Positions 17,892 through 27,926 of a stretch of 64,000 bases of DNA are shown here, piece by piece. The position numbers were made by a program, and so were the translations under genes. The stretch spans positions 1 through 64,000 of the forward strand of contig NZ_JAVBHX010000007.1 of the NCBI RefSeq assembly GCF_030732065.1. The letters are read 5' to 3'. The notes beneath the pieces were generated by a model that was not told the DNA's origin, did no database searches, and worked only from the letters and a program-made list of their open reading frames with translations. How positions within the stretch are numbered: position 1 is the stretch's first letter; each line of letters begins with the position of its first letter. The DNA is from Oceanimonas aquatica (GTDB taxonomy: Bacteria; Pseudomonadota; Gammaproteobacteria; Enterobacterales; Aeromonadaceae).

Positions 17892-19220
17892 ATGTCTGAA
17901 ATGACCCCGAGAGAAATCGTCCACGAGCTGGACCGTCACATTGTTGGCCAGAGTGAAGCCAAACGCGCCGTGGCCATCGCCCTGCGTAACCGCTGGCGCC
18001 GTATGCAGCTCGAGCCCGAGCTGCGTCAGGAAGTGACCCCCAAGAACATTCTGATGATTGGTCCCACCGGCGTAGGCAAGACCGAAATCGCCCGCCGCCT
18101 GGCGAAGCTGGCCAACGCGCCCTTTATCAAGGTGGAAGCGACCAAGTTCACCGAAGTAGGGTACGTGGGCAAGGAGGTAGACTCCATCATTCGCGATCTC
18201 ACCGACATCGCCATGAAGATGACCCGTGAGCAGCAGGTAGATAAATACCGCCACCTGGCCGAGGAAGCCGCAGAGGAACGGGTCCTCGACGCCCTGCTGC
18301 CCAACCCCCGCAACAGCTGGGGTGAGGAAGAAAAAGCCGACAACACCGGCAGCCGGCAGATCTTTCGCAAGAAGCTGCGCGAAGGCAAGCTGGACGACAA
18401 GGAAATCGAAATCAATGTCGCCGCGCCGCAAATGGGCGTGGAGATCATGGCCCCGCCGGGCATGGAAGAAATGACCAACCAGCTGCAGGGCATGTTCCAG
18501 AACCTGGCCGGCAACACCAGCAAGCAGCGCAAGATGAAGATAAAAGAAGCCTTCAAGCTGCTGGTGGAAGAAGAAGCCGCCAAGCTAGTAAACCCGGAAG
18601 AGCTGAAAGAGCAGGCCATTCACGCGGTGGAAAACCACGGCATCGTGTTTATCGATGAATTCGACAAGATCTGCAAACGCGGCGACAGTTCCGGCCCCGA
18701 CGTATCCCGCGAAGGCGTACAGCGGGATCTGCTGCCGCTGATTGAAGGCAGCACCGTCAACACCAAGCACGGCATGGTGCGTACCGATCACATGCTGTTT
18801 ATCGCGTCCGGTGCATTCCAGGTGGCCAGACCGTCCGACCTGATTCCGGAGCTGCAGGGCCGTCTGCCCATTCGGGTCGAGCTGAGTTCACTCAATACCG
18901 AAGACTTCGAGCGCATTCTTACCGAGCCCAGCGCTTCGCTCACCGAGCAGTACAAGGCGCTGCTGGCCACCGAGAACGTCTGTGTGGAGTTCACTGACGA
19001 GGGCATTCGCCGTCTGGCCGAAGCCGCCTGGCGAGTCAACGAAACCACCGAGAACATCGGTGCCCGCCGTCTGCACACCGTGATGGAGCGACTGCTGGAC
19101 GAACTCTCTTTCGAGGCGTCCGACAAGTCCGGCGACACCATTACCGTGGATGCCGACTACGTGGATCGCTATCTCAAGAACCTGGTGGAAGACGAGGATC
19201 TGAGCCGCTTTATCCTCTGA
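17892..19220 (+). CDS. hslU: ATP-dependent protease HslUV, AAA+ unfoldase subunit
   Basis: HslU unfolds substrates and feeds them to HslV. The 442-residue AAA+ protein has Walker [12 protein letters not shown], the pore motif GYVGKEVDS, the intermediate domain (about 110-240), Walker [11 protein letters not shown], and the C-terminal tail [10 protein letters not shown] that inserts into HslV and activates it. It is co-transcribed with hslV. Confidence 0.97.
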   Translation: MSEMTPREIVHELDRHIVGQSEAKRAVAIALRNRWRRMQLEPELRQEVTPKNILMIGPTGVGKTEIARRLAKLANAPFIKVEATKFTEVGYVGKEVDSIIRDLTDIAMKMTREQQVDKYRHLAEEAAEERVLDALLPNPRNSWGEEEKADNTGSRQIFRKKLREGKLDDKEIEINVAAPQMGVEIMAPPGMEEMTNQLQGMFQNLAGNTSKQRKMKIKEAFKLLVEEEAAKLVNPEELKEQAIHAVENHGIVFIDEFDKICKRGDSSGPDVSREGVQRDLLPLIEGSTVNTKHGMVRTDHMLFIASGAFQVARPSDLIPELQGRLPIRVELSSLNTEDFERILTEPSASLTEQYKALLATENVCVEFTDEGIRRLAEAAWRVNETTENIGARRLHTVMERLLDELSFEASDKSGDTITVDADYVDRYLKNLVEDEDLSRFIL

Positions 19221-19233
19221 TTCATATGATTCC

Positions 19234-19283
19234 GGGAGCGGTCACATCATTGTGATTGAAAACCGCTCCCGCCCCCTTATACT
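19234..19283 (+). promoter_or_regulatory. Nested hairpin overlapping a candidate rraA promoter
   Basis: An inverted repeat GGGAGCGGT (19234-19242) / ACCGCTCCC (19262-19270) encloses a smaller one (TCACA/TGTGA). Overlapping it is TTGAAA (19256-19261), 16 nt, TATACT (19278-19283), a sigma-70-like promoter pointing at rraA. There is no T-run directly after the stem, so it is not a standard terminator of hslVU. Confidence 0.45.
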
Positions 19284-19316
19284 GGAAGTTACCTTGTCTC
19301 AGGCGCGGCTGACTCC

Positions 19317-19802
19317 ATGGAATACAATACTTCTGAACTGTGCGATACCTACATTGACATGGTCGACGTTGTCGAACCCATGTTCTCCACTTTTGGCGGA
19401 CGCAGCTCTTTTGGCGGCGTAGTCACCACCATTAAATGCTTTGAGTCCAACGGGCTGATCCTTGAGGCGGTAAAGCAAAGCGGCGTGGGCCGGGTATTGC
19501 TGATCGACGGTGGCGGCTCGTTGCGCCGGGCACTGATCGATGCCGAGATTGCCGAAACAGCGGCAGAAAACGGTTGGGAAGGTATTGTCTGCTATGGTTG
19601 CGTGCGCGAGGTCGACGCCCTGGAAGACACCGATATCGGCATTCAGGCGCTGGCCTCCATTCCGGTGAGTGCCGACGACAGCGACATCGGCGAGATGGAC
19701 GTACCGGTAAATTTCGGCGGCGTCACCTTCCTGCCGGAAGATCATCTCTACGCCGACACCACCGGCATTATTCTTTCCCCGGAAGCTCTGGATATCGAAT
19801 AA
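19317..19802 (+). CDS. rraA: Regulator of RNase E activity A
   Basis: RraA binds RNase E and DEAD-box helicases and slows mRNA decay. The 161-residue protein aligns end to end with E. coli RraA ([12 protein letters not shown] at the N-terminus, [53 protein letters not shown]). It probably forms a ring trimer. It follows hslVU but has its own candidate promoter and ends at a strong bidirectional terminator shared with zapB. Confidence 0.95.
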   Translation: MEYNTSELCDTYIDMVDVVEPMFSTFGGRSSFGGVVTTIKCFESNGLILEAVKQSGVGRVLLIDGGGSLRRALIDAEIAETAAENGWEGIVCYGCVREVDALEDTDIGIQALASIPVSADDSDIGEMDVPVNFGGVTFLPEDHLYADTTGIILSPEALDIE

Positions 19803-19825
19803 GTATTGAATAACTATCGAATAAC

Positions 19826-19857
19826 AAAAACGCCGGCTTTTAGCCGGCGTTTTTTAT
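19826..19857. terminator. Bidirectional terminator between rraA and zapB
   Basis: The stem AACGCCGGCT (19830-19839) / AGCCGGCGTT (19843-19852) is flanked by A-rich and T-rich runs. It serves rraA rightward and zapB leftward. Confidence 0.92.
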
Positions 19858-19882
19858 GAAAGCTTGCGTCGCGTGAACGAAA

Positions 19883-20092
19883 TCAGGCGCTCTCTTCTAC
19901 CTGGTCAATCTTGCCCAGCAACGCCTGCAGGCGCTCCTGCCAGGCCTGGTGCTGCTGACGCAGCTGCTGGTTTTCGTCGCCCAGCTTGCCGTTCTGCTCT
20001 TTCAGCTCGTCCACTTCCATTTGCAGCAGAGAAATGGTGTCCACCGCGGTCTGGATTTTGGCTTCCAGCTTCTCCAGTACATCAAAAGACAT
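19883..20092 (-). CDS. zapB: Cell division protein ZapB
   Basis: This 69-residue protein is almost entirely coiled coil ([29 protein letters not shown], then Gln-rich heptads). ZapB joins the Z-ring through ZapA and links it to MatP and the chromosome terminus. Length and N-terminal sequence match the family (E. coli 81). It is convergent with rraA. Confidence 0.9.
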   Translation of the reverse strand: MSFDVLEKLEAKIQTAVDTISLLQMEVDELKEQNGKLGDENQQLRQQHQAWQERLQALLGKIDQVEESA

Positions 20093-20233
20093 GTGCTAAC
20101 CCCTGTAATTCACGTTTCCGGCCATCCGGCCCCTCAGCCCCGAGCATACCTTGGGCCCGCGCGGACAACAAGATGCCACACAGGGCGGAAGGCCGTTTGC
20201 CGTAAAATTATGCCGGACGCGCCAACAGCCGTC

Positions 20234-21016
20234 TCAGATATTCTGACTCATATCGAGCGACGGCTTCTCGGAGCCCGGCCGGCCCACCACCCGGGCCGGT
20301 ACGCCGGCCACGGTCGTGTGAGCCGGAACCGGCTCCAGCACCACGCTGCCGGCACCGATCTTGGCTCCGGTACCCACTTCGATGTTGCCGAGAATCTTGG
20401 CGCCGGCGCCAATCATCACACCCTCACGGATCTTGGGATGACGATCGCCGCATTCCTTGCCGGTGCCGCCCAGGGTCACGCCCTGCAAAATGGAGACATC
20501 ATCCTCGATCACCGCGGTTTCCCCCACCACAATGCCGGTGGCGTGGTCAAACATGATGCCCTTGCCGATACGCGCCGCCGGGTGCACATCCACACCGAAC
20601 ACCACCGAAATCTGGTTTTGCAGATAGGTGGCCAGGGCGCGCCGGCCGTGACGCCACAACCAGTTGGCAATACGATAGCCCTGCAGGGCGTGAAATCCCT
20701 TGAGGTAAAGCAGGGGGGTGGAAAACAGCTCAACCGCCGGATCCCGCTCCTGCACGGCGCAGATATCGGTGGCGACCATGTCCAGAATGGCGGGCTCCTC
20801 ATCCAGCGCCACCTCGATAATTTCACGCAGGGAAATGGCTGGCATCACCAGGCTTTCCAGCTTGTTGGAGAGAATAAAGCTCAGGGCGCACTTGAGGGTG
20901 TCGTGATTGAGAATGGTCGAGTAAAAAAAGCTGCCCAGCATGGGCTCTTCCGCAATCATTCGCTGGGCTTCTTCGCGAATACTCAGCCAGGTTCTGGATT
21001 GAATACCGTCTTCCAT
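20234..21016 (-). CDS. cysE: Serine O-acetyltransferase
   Basis: CysE makes O-acetylserine, the precursor of cysteine. The start at 21016 (AAGG upstream) gives 260 residues; an upstream in-frame ATG at 21049 would add 11. The N-terminal helical domain (EEPMLGSFFYSTILNHD) is followed by the left-handed beta-helix of hexapeptide repeats with the catalytic motifs DVHPAARIGKGIMFDHATGIVVGE and GDRHPKI. fieF ends 16 nt upstream on the same strand. Confidence 0.95.
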   Translation of the reverse strand: MEDGIQSRTWLSIREEAQRMIAEEPMLGSFFYSTILNHDTLKCALSFILSNKLESLVMPAISLREIIEVALDEEPAILDMVATDICAVQERDPAVELFSTPLLYLKGFHALQGYRIANWLWRHGRRALATYLQNQISVVFGVDVHPAARIGKGIMFDHATGIVVGETAVIEDDVSILQGVTLGGTGKECGDRHPKIREGVMIGAGAKILGNIEVGTGAKIGAGSVVLEPVPAHTTVAGVPARVVGRPGSEKPSLDMSQNI

Positions 21017-21032
21017 GGGTAAAACCTTGTTT

Positions 21033-21944
21033 TTAAAATGTATGTTCACTCGTTTTCGAGTCTATCTCGACAGGCACAGCCGACACAGGATCCATATGGA
21101 TGATAATGTCCGCTTCGGGAAACAGCAGGCGCAGCTCCCGCTCGGCCTCCTCGGCGATGCCGTGGGCACGGACCAGGGGCTGATGATCATCAAGCTCCAG
21201 GTGAAGCTGAATAAATCGGGTCCGGCCCGACCGCCGGGTGCGCAGATCATGCAGCCCATGCACCCCTTTCACCGCCAGACAGCCTTCAATAATGCGCTTT
21301 TGCTCTTCATCGGGCAACCGTCTGTCGAGCAACATTTGGGCGGAGTCGTAGCCGATTTTAAGGGCCCCGTGCAGAATATGGCCGCCGATCAGCACCGCAA
21401 ACAGGCCGTCGGCCCAGTGCCAGCCATACCAGGACAGCACAATGGCCAGCAATACGGCGAGGTTAAGCAAAATGTCACCCCGGTAGTGCAGCTGGTCGGC
21501 CTTGATGGCCAGCGACTGGGTACGGCGAATAACGTATTGCTGAAAGGCAATCAGGCCGCCGGTAAGCACCAGCGAAAACACCATGACCCAGATGCCGGCT
21601 TCGGGCCGGCTGACCTGCTCGGCATTGAGCAGCCGCGAAATGCCGTTGATCACCAGAAATACCGCCGAACCGCTGATAAAGGCCGACTGGGCCAGGCCGG
21701 CCAGGGATTCGGCCTTGCCGTGACCAAAGCGATGATCCTCATCGGGAGGCACCAGGGCATAGCGAATGGCCATCAGGTTGATCAGTGAGGCGCTGATATC
21801 AAGCAGGGAGTCGGTGAGCGAAGCCAGCATGCTGGCAGAGCCGGTATAAAACCAGGCAAACAGTTTGGCGATGATCAGCAGCCCGGCCACCACGGCGGCG
21901 GAGATGGCCGCCGTGGTCACCAGGCGCGAATAGTGTTGGGTCAT
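21033..21944 (-). CDS. fieF: Cation diffusion facilitator (ferrous iron/zinc efflux, FieF-like)
   Basis: This 303-residue inner-membrane antiporter exports divalent metal (Zn or Fe in the YiiP/FieF group). It has six membrane helices and a C-terminal metallochaperone-like cytoplasmic domain. The metal-site residues are visible in helix II (DSLLDISASL) and helix V (HYRGDILLN), as are the RFGHGKAES loop and the C-terminal histidines (HGLHDLRTRRSG, HLELD). The start at 21944 was preferred to 21989 because the hydrophobic part then begins promptly. Exact metal is inferred. Confidence 0.9.
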   Translation of the reverse strand: MTQHYSRLVTTAAISAAVVAGLLIIAKLFAWFYTGSASMLASLTDSLLDISASLINLMAIRYALVPPDEDHRFGHGKAESLAGLAQSAFISGSAVFLVINGISRLLNAEQVSRPEAGIWVMVFSLVLTGGLIAFQQYVIRRTQSLAIKADQLHYRGDILLNLAVLLAIVLSWYGWHWADGLFAVLIGGHILHGALKIGYDSAQMLLDRRLPDEEQKRIIEGCLAVKGVHGLHDLRTRRSGRTRFIQLHLELDDHQPLVRAHGIAEEAERELRLLFPEADIIIHMDPVSAVPVEIDSKTSEHTF

Positions 21945-22030
21945 GAAACGGCCGGTGGAAAAATTTGGGTCATTATAACCCCTCGTCACCGGTCGTCAGT
22001 GTTTGCAGCCAAAATTCAAGGCTGCAAGGA

Positions 22031-22324
22031 TCAGAGATCACTCATCAGCTCTTCCAGCTCTTCACGGCGGTCTTCCATCAGATGGTAGAGTTCAAAGGCA
22101 TCCTGGGCCAACAGCGACAGGCAAATGGGCACACCAGCCTGCTCTTCACAGACCAGTTCCATGCAGCATTCACCACGACGAAACAGCACCTCATCGAGCG
22201 GAACTGAAAAATGCTGCTGCCGCTCGGCAATCTCCACCTCCAGCTCACCATCCGGATGCAACACTATCTGTGCCCTGGGGTGTTCGGCATCCACCAAGGT
22301 ACAGTTAAATCGTCTGTTCAGCAT
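22031..22324 (-). CDS. Conserved hypothetical acidic protein
   Basis: The ATG at 22324 follows AGGAGG by 9 nt and gives 97 residues. The sequence is acidic, has no signal peptide or membrane helix, and ends in a helix rich in Glu (MEDRREELEELMSDL). The first half looks beta-rich (FNCTLVDAEHPRAQIVLHPDGELEVEI). I do not recognise a named family. It is on the same strand as trmL (87 nt away) and fieF. Confidence 0.75.
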   Translation of the reverse strand: MLNRRFNCTLVDAEHPRAQIVLHPDGELEVEIAERQQHFSVPLDEVLFRRGECCMELVCEEQAGVPICLSLLAQDAFELYHLMEDRREELEELMSDL

Positions 22325-22411
22325 GGCACTTATCCTCCTGGTTGACGGCATTCCGACCCCAAGTGTAGGCCAGGCTGCTCAATAAACAACCAGAACGAAA
22401 AAGTGTCATGT

Positions 22412-22882
22412 CTAGGCCGGCCGGGCACCGGCAAAGCCCTGCTGACGCCAGGCTTCATAACTGATCACCGCCACCGCATTGGAGAGGTTGAGGCTGCGGC
22501 TGTCGGGCTGCATGGGAATGCGAATGCGGCAGCCGGGCTCGATGCTTGCCAGCACCTCATCGGGAAGGCCCCGGGTCTCGGGGCCGAACAGCAGAACGTC
22601 ACCGGGCTGATAACTCGCCTCGTGATGATGGCGACTGCCCTTGGTGGTACAGGCAAAGATGCGTCGCCCGGCCATGGCCTTCACAAAGGCGGTGTAGCTG
22701 GCATGGACGGTGATGCGACCGTAATCGGCGTAATCCAGCCCGGCCCGGCGCAGGCGTTTTTCATCCAGGCTGAAGCCCAGCGGCTCGATCAGGTGCAGCC
22801 GGCAGCCATTGTTGCGCACCAGCCGCATGATGTTGCCGGTGTTGGGGGCGATTTCCGGCTCATAAAGCGCAATTTCAAACAT
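22412..22882 (-). CDS. trmL: tRNA (cytidine/uridine-34-2'-O)-methyltransferase
   Basis: This 156-residue SPOUT (knotted) methyltransferase modifies the wobble base of tRNA-Leu isoacceptors. Family motifs are [21 protein letters not shown] at the start, [24 protein letters not shown] and [18 protein letters not shown]. The start at 22882 is the family start; a longer frame to 22936 overlaps the MATE gene and is not needed. It lies 4 nt after the MATE gene on the same strand. Confidence 0.93.
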   Translation of the reverse strand: MFEIALYEPEIAPNTGNIMRLVRNNGCRLHLIEPLGFSLDEKRLRRAGLDYADYGRITVHASYTAFVKAMAGRRIFACTTKGSRHHHEASYQPGDVLLFGPETRGLPDEVLASIEPGCRIRIPMQPDSRSLNLSNAVAVISYEAWRQQGFAGARPA

Positions 22883-22886
22883 TGAA

Positions 22887-24248
22887 TTATTTCTCCGCAG
22901 GCAGGGCGTCGGGAACAAACAGACGGCGGCCATCAAGCTGCCACCAGGCCCAGCCCAACGTCAGGCCCCGGGCCGCCATAAAGCACAGCATGGCCAGCCA
23001 GAGGGCGTGGTTGCCAAGTCCCTGGGTCAGCCACCACACCGGAAAGAACACCCCAAGAGTGGACACCAGCATCATGTTGCGCATGGCTCTGCCCTGAGTG
23101 GCACCGATAAAAATACCGTCCAGCACAAAGCACCAGCACGACACCAGGGGCATGGCCACCAGCCAGGGCAAAAAGCGGTAGGCCTGTTCGCGAACTTCAG
23201 CCAGAGTGGTGATTTGGCGCACCAGCTCGTCGCCGGCCAGCGCAAATACCAGGGTAAAGCCCACCGCCACCAGTGCGCCCCAGAACAGATTAAGAGCACA
23301 GGCCAGCCGAAAGCGCGCCCGGCAGCCCCGGCCGATGGCCTTGCCCACCATGGCTTCAGCGGCGTAGGCAAAGCCGTCCATGCCATAGGAGATAAACATC
23401 AGAAAGTTCATCAGCACCGCATTGGCGGCCACTATGGTGTCTCCCAGCCGGGCGGCCTGGAAGGTCATGAACACAAAAGCGAGCTGAAGGCACAGCGCCC
23501 GAATGAAAATATCCCGGTTCAGCCCCAGCAGGCGGCGAAAGGCGCTGCCGCTGAGCGTGTTCTGCCAGAAGCCGGGGGCCGGACGCAGTCCACGTCGTTT
23601 AAGGGTGCGCCATACCAGCCAGGCACCGAGCGCTGTGGCGGCATAGTCGGCCAGCACCGATGCCGCTGCCGCGCCCTTTACCTGCCAGCCCAGCCCCACC
23701 ACAAACCAGATATCGAGCACAATGTTGGCACCATTGCCGAGGATCAGCAGCGCCATGGGTGCTCTGGCATTCTGATTGCCCAGCAGCCAGCCCAGCAATA
23801 CCAGATTGGTAAGCGCCGCCGGCGCGCTCCAGATGCGCACACTCACATACTGCCGGCCATATTGCTCCACCTCGGCACTGGCCCCGGCCAGGCTGAAGGC
23901 CAGCTCGATAATGGGGGTCTGCAGCAGCACCAACGCCAGTGCCAGCCCCCAGGCCAGCAGCAGTGCCCGGGCCAGTACGCTCAGCAGTCGTTGCTCGTCC
24001 CTTGCGCCAAAGGCCTGGGCGCTAAGCCCGGTGGTGGACATGCGCAGAAAGCCCAGCAAAAAGAACAGCAGGCTGATGATGGTAGCACCCACCGCCACCC
24101 CGCCCAGGTAATAGGCCTGCTCCAGGTGACCGATCACCATGGTGTCGACCAGTCCCAGCAGCGGCACGGTAATGTTGGACAGCACCATGGGCAGCGCCAG
24201 GGCAAACACCCGGCGATGCCGGTCGGCATTAAAAAAGGAAGTTTTCAA
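22887..24248 (-). CDS. dinF: MATE-family efflux transporter (DinF-like)
   Basis: This 453-residue inner-membrane protein has twelve predicted helices in two homologous halves, typical of MATE cation-coupled drug exporters. The N-terminal sequence ([33 protein letters not shown]) and DinF-type spacing point to the DNA-damage-inducible DinF branch. No SOS box was found before it. Substrate cannot be told. It is likely co-transcribed with trmL. Confidence 0.85.
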   Translation of the reverse strand: MKTSFFNADRHRRVFALALPMVLSNITVPLLGLVDTMVIGHLEQAYYLGGVAVGATIISLLFFLLGFLRMSTTGLSAQAFGARDEQRLLSVLARALLLAWGLALALVLLQTPIIELAFSLAGASAEVEQYGRQYVSVRIWSAPAALTNLVLLGWLLGNQNARAPMALLILGNGANIVLDIWFVVGLGWQVKGAAAASVLADYAATALGAWLVWRTLKRRGLRPAPGFWQNTLSGSAFRRLLGLNRDIFIRALCLQLAFVFMTFQAARLGDTIVAANAVLMNFLMFISYGMDGFAYAAEAMVGKAIGRGCRARFRLACALNLFWGALVAVGFTLVFALAGDELVRQITTLAEVREQAYRFLPWLVAMPLVSCWCFVLDGIFIGATQGRAMRNMMLVSTLGVFFPVWWLTQGLGNHALWLAMLCFMAARGLTLGWAWWQLDGRRLFVPDALPAEK

Positions 24249-24279
24249 GAATGACTCGAACAGCTAAAGATGAGGGAAA

Positions 24280-24927
24280 TCAGCCGCGCCAGCGGGCGAT
24301 GATGCGTTCCAGATCCTGCAGCAGCAGCTGGCCGTCCACCAGAGGAATGCCGCTGCCCTCGTCAAATACCGGGCGGAATGAGGCATGCAGCTGAGCGTCG
24401 GGATTGATCAGCGCAATGGAGGCCGAATGGTCCACCAGATAGTCCTGCTCACCGCGCTCATGCACACCGTAAATCAGCCCCAGTTGCTGTACCGCCGGCA
24501 TCAGCTGGGCATGCTCGGCGGTGGCGGCGATAAAGTCCGGATTGAAGTGTGCGGTGTAGGCCTTGAGCCGCTCGGGCGTATCCCGGCCGGGATCGGCGGA
24601 AACAAATACCACCTGCGTCTTGTCGCTCAGCCGGGTCAGCTCGGGATAAATCCGGGCCAGATCCGATAGTGTGGTGGGGCAGATGTCCGGGCAGTAGGTA
24701 TAGCCCACAAACACCAGGCTCCAGTGATCCTGAAAGCGCTGCTCGGTAAAGGGCTGGCCTTCGGCGTCGGTCAGCGCCATGGCCTTCAGGGGCCTTGGCT
24801 CGGGGTAGACCACCACCGCTTTGGTCAGGGTATTGGCCCGATTGTTGTACCAGGCAATACCACTCAGGGTCCCCGCCACCAGCAGGGTCAGCGCCAGTAA
24901 CCAAATCAGCTTGCTCGTGTTAGCCAT
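24280..24927 (-). CDS. SCO1/SenC copper chaperone for cytochrome oxidase
   Basis: This 215-residue protein has one N-terminal membrane anchor (about residues 8-26) and a periplasmic thioredoxin fold with the copper motif CPDIC (C79, C83) and a later His (LVDHSAS). It delivers copper to the CuA centre of subunit II. It overlaps the end of ctaB by 8 nt, so it is translationally linked to the cox operon and is its last gene. Confidence 0.93.
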   Translation of the reverse strand: MANTSKLIWLLALTLLVAGTLSGIAWYNNRANTLTKAVVVYPEPRPLKAMALTDAEGQPFTEQRFQDHWSLVFVGYTYCPDICPTTLSDLARIYPELTRLSDKTQVVFVSADPGRDTPERLKAYTAHFNPDFIAATAEHAQLMPAVQQLGLIYGVHERGEQDYLVDHSASIALINPDAQLHASFRPVFDEGSGIPLVDGQLLLQDLERIIARWRG

Positions 24928-25816
24928 AGTCTATCCAGTGATCCGCCAGAATAAGGACAAACAGCCACATCAGGTGACTGATTGAAAAGCGGAAACATTG
25001 TAATGCGGTTTGTGGCCCGGGTCTAAATTTGAGCCGCCAGGCCCACTGCACAAAGCGCAGGTTGAGCGCCAGCGAGCCCAGCAGATAGGCCGGCCCCGAC
25101 ATGCCCACTACCCAGGGCAGCAGACATACCAGAGTCAGCAGCAGGGTATAGAGCAACAAACAGGTCTTGGTGAATGCGATGCCATGGGTCACCGGCAGCA
25201 TGGGGATCTCGGCCCTGGCGTAATCGTCCCGCCGGTGAATGGCCAGCGCCCAGAAGTGGGGCGGCGTCCAGGTAAAGATGATCATCACCAGCAGCAGGGC
25301 ATGGCCGTGAAACTCGCCGCTGACCGCGGTCCACCCCAGCAGGGGGGGCATGGCCCCGGCCAGCCCGCCAATCACGATATTTTGCGGCGTGGCCCGCTTC
25401 AGCCAGACGGTATACACCACGGCGTAGCCCAGCAACGACGCCAGGGTCAGCCAGGCGGTGAGGGCGTTGACCAGCAGCAGCAACACCGCCAGCCCCGAGG
25501 CCGACAACGCCAGGGCAAAGGCCAGTGCCGGCGCGGTAGCCACACGCCCCTGGGCCACCGGCCTGTGATGGGTGCGCGCCATTTTGAGGTCGATGCGCCG
25601 GTCCAGTACATGATTGATGGCCGCCGCCCCCCCGGCCATCAGGCCAATGCCCAGGGTGGCCGCCACCACCGTCGCGGGTGACGGCAGTACCTCGGTCAGA
25701 AACATGCCGACCACGGCGGTGAGCAAAATCAGTGCCACCACCTTGGGCTTGGTCAGCGCAAAATAGTCCCGCCAGACTCGTGCTCCCGTCGCGGATATTG
25801 CCAGGCTCCGTGCCAT
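24920..25816 (-). CDS. ctaB: Protohaem IX farnesyltransferase (haem O synthase)
   Basis: This membrane prenyltransferase adds a farnesyl group to protohaem to make haem O. The 298-residue protein has about nine helices and the two Asp-rich motifs: [15 protein letters not shown] (first) and [15 protein letters not shown] (second). The start has a strong GGGAGG site 5 nt upstream, placed inside the ctaA coding region; the two genes overlap by 64 nt. Confidence 0.95.
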   Translation of the reverse strand: MARSLAISATGARVWRDYFALTKPKVVALILLTAVVGMFLTEVLPSPATVVAATLGIGLMAGGAAAINHVLDRRIDLKMARTHHRPVAQGRVATAPALAFALALSASGLAVLLLLVNALTAWLTLASLLGYAVVYTVWLKRATPQNIVIGGLAGAMPPLLGWTAVSGEFHGHALLLVMIIFTWTPPHFWALAIHRRDDYARAEIPMLPVTHGIAFTKTCLLLYTLLLTLVCLLPWVVGMSGPAYLLGSLALNLRFVQWAWRLKFRPGPQTALQCFRFSISHLMWLFVLILADHWIDYG

Positions 25817-26784
25817 ATTGCCTCCCTGTGGCGCTCCAGGCGCTCTCCCGTTCCCGTTACTATCAGCAGCAACACAGCGGCGCCGCCGTTATGGGCCACC
25901 GCCACCCACAGCGGCAGGTGCAGTACCACATTGGCCACCCCCAGCGCCAGCTGCAGCAACACCATGGCCCCCATCGCCAGTCCCCACCCCCGCAGCCCGG
26001 GCCGGCGGGCCAGCCGCCAGGCCAGGGCCAGCAGCAACACCGCCGTCACCATGGCCCACAAGCGATGGGCCGCGTGTATGGTGGTCCGCTCCGCCTGGCT
26101 CAACACGCCATACTGATAGGTCTCCGCCGGCATGCCATGAGGGTGAAAGGCGCTCCATTGCCACTGGCCGGCCCAGTCATCCTGGCACACCGGCAGCTCG
26201 GTACAGGCCATGGCCGCATAGTTGGCGGCGGTCCAGCCACCCAGCGCAATTTGTAGTACCAGGGCCACCAGTGCCAGCCGAAACAGCCCGCTCAGGCCGC
26301 CTACGTCGGGCCGCGGGCCGGTGTTCGCCCTGCCCCGGCACAGCATCCAGAACAACAGCGACAATATGGTAAACCCGCCCAGCAGATGCCCCATGACCAC
26401 AAAGGGCAGCAGGTTAAGGGTAACGGTGAGCATGCCCAGAGTGGCCTGGCCCATCACCAGTGCCAGCAGAACAAAGGCCGGCAACCGGTAGCGACGGTGC
26501 GCCGGCCTGAGCGAGCCCAGCGCCATCAGCAATATGGTCAGCCCGAGGGTGCCGGCGGCGTAGCGGTGGATCATTTCATTGCGTGCCTTGGTTACTTCCA
26601 GGGGCGCATCGGGAAAGCGCTCGGCGGCCAGGGCGTGCTCACCGGCGGTGGCGGGTACATAATGAAAACCGTAACAACCGGGCCAGTCCGGGCAGCCCAG
26701 GCCGGCATCGGTGAGCCGGGTATAGGCTCCCAGCACCACCACAACCAGGGTCAGTACAAAGGCGAATGCGCAGAGCTTTTGCAT
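25753..26784 (-). CDS. ctaA: Haem A synthase
   Basis: CtaA oxidises the C8 methyl of haem O to a formyl, giving haem A for aa3-type oxidases. The 343-residue protein has eight helices and the conserved haem-ligand histidines ([33 protein letters not shown]). An N-terminal [21 protein letters not shown] block with paired cysteines and a second pair (CTELPVCQ) are typical. Its presence fits the aa3 oxidase genes upstream in the operon. Confidence 0.94.
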   Translation of the reverse strand: MQKLCAFAFVLTLVVVVLGAYTRLTDAGLGCPDWPGCYGFHYVPATAGEHALAAERFPDAPLEVTKARNEMIHRYAAGTLGLTILLMALGSLRPAHRRYRLPAFVLLALVMGQATLGMLTVTLNLLPFVVMGHLLGGFTILSLLFWMLCRGRANTGPRPDVGGLSGLFRLALVALVLQIALGGWTAANYAAMACTELPVCQDDWAGQWQWSAFHPHGMPAETYQYGVLSQAERTTIHAAHRLWAMVTAVLLLALAWRLARRPGLRGWGLAMGAMVLLQLALGVANVVLHLPLWVAVAHNGGAAVLLLIVTGTGERLERHREAIWHGAWQYPRREHESGGTILR

Positions 26785-26794
26785 GGCCCCCTCC

Positions 26795-27226
26795 CTACCC
26801 GGCTCGGGAAAACTTGAGCAGGCGGCGCAGATCCTGCAATAACAGCCGGCCGGTGCCGAGGTCCTGCTGCTCGTTCCCCACCAGGGGGTAGCGCATGATC
26901 AGCATGCCCGGCGGATCGGCAATATACACAAAGCCGGCTTCCAGCATGTCACTGGCGGGCTGCTGTACCACTGTCACTCTTTCTGCGTCCCGGCCCAGCG
27001 CCAGATCCAGGTTGTTGAGCAGCTGGCCGGCGGATTCGCAGTAGTCACAGTCATTTGGGGTGGTCAGCACCAGCCGCCACTGTGTTGCCTCGTCGATGTG
27101 CCCCTGCACCCATTCACCCTGCCCCCGGGTGCCGGCGGTAAACCAGCCCTGCTCCAGCACCAGCCAGGCCAGTGCCAGCGGCAACAGAAAAACCCCCAAT
27201 AATGCCAGTACCGGTTTATGCTTCAT
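26795..27226 (-). CDS. Membrane-anchored protein of the cox operon, thioredoxin-like CxxC
   Basis: The 143-residue protein has one N-terminal helix (about residues 5-25) and then a soluble part with NDCDYCESAGQLLNNLDLAL, a CxxC pair in a thioredoxin-like setting. The C-terminal sequence (GTGRLLLQDLRRLLKFSRAG) resembles the end of SCO proteins in this operon ([13 protein letters not shown]). It lies between SURF1 and ctaA, overlapping the end of SURF1 by 11 nt, and is probably an oxidase assembly factor. No experimentally defined family is recognised. Confidence 0.75.
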   Translation of the reverse strand: MKHKPVLALLGVFLLPLALAWLVLEQGWFTAGTRGQGEWVQGHIDEATQWRLVLTTPNDCDYCESAGQLLNNLDLALGRDAERVTVVQQPASDMLEAGFVYIADPPGMLIMRYPLVGNEQQDLGTGRLLLQDLRRLLKFSRAG

Positions 27227-27896
27227 GTCGCCTCCCATTCCACCACCAGGCCGCCAGCCAGATGGCGATGGTCATGGCAAACCATTGCACCGCATAGCCC
27301 AGGTGCTTTTCCGGCCCCATCACCACCGGCTGCCAGCTGCCGGCATCAATATCGGTTTTCAGTACCATGGGCAGTACCGGCTGACCCCAGCGACTTGCCA
27401 GCGCCTCGGTATCCAGACTGGCGATGCGCCGGAACTGACTATCCCCACCGGTGCTGCCCAGCTCAAGGGGCGGCTGCCAGGGTCGCACCAACACCCCTTC
27501 TACCAGCACGACCGCATCATCAAAGGCGTCTACCTGCGGCAGCTGGCGGCGATCCGCATCGGCCGGCAGCCAGCCCCAGTCCACCGCCAGCAGTCCCTGG
27601 GGTGTCTGCAGCGGCCGGATCAGCCGGTAACCGGGACGGCCCTGCTCAATCTGGTTGTCGAGAAACAGCTCGCCCCCGGCCAGAAACACGCCACCGGCCC
27701 GCAGCCGGTAACCAAAGGGCTGTTGCATGGCCACTGCTTCCTTCAGCTCCAGCTCAACCTGGCTGCGCTGCTCCCACTCCTGCAGCAGCCGGCGTTTTTC
27801 ATCGGCCCGGGACAGCTGCCACACGCCCATGAACACCATCAGCCCTGTCATGGCTGCCGTCAGTACCAGTAATCCACCGCGCTTTCCTATACTCAA
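27216..27896 (-). CDS. SURF1-family cytochrome oxidase assembly protein
   Basis: The 226-residue inner-membrane protein has the two-helix SURF1 layout: one helix near the N-terminus (about residues 8-26, then GVWQLSRADEKRRLL) and one near the C-terminus (HLGYAVQWFAMTIAIWLAAWWW). A periplasmic domain sits between them with RPGYRLIRPL and VDWGWLP. SURF1 proteins help insert haem a into subunit I. Neighbours confirm the role. Confidence 0.93.
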   Translation of the reverse strand: MSIGKRGGLLVLTAAMTGLMVFMGVWQLSRADEKRRLLQEWEQRSQVELELKEAVAMQQPFGYRLRAGGVFLAGGELFLDNQIEQGRPGYRLIRPLQTPQGLLAVDWGWLPADADRRQLPQVDAFDDAVVLVEGVLVRPWQPPLELGSTGGDSQFRRIASLDTEALASRWGQPVLPMVLKTDIDAGSWQPVVMGPEKHLGYAVQWFAMTIAIWLAAWWWNGRRHEA

Positions 27897-27926
27897 GGCG
27901 TCCGTCCTTTGTCCTGAGTGTCATCC

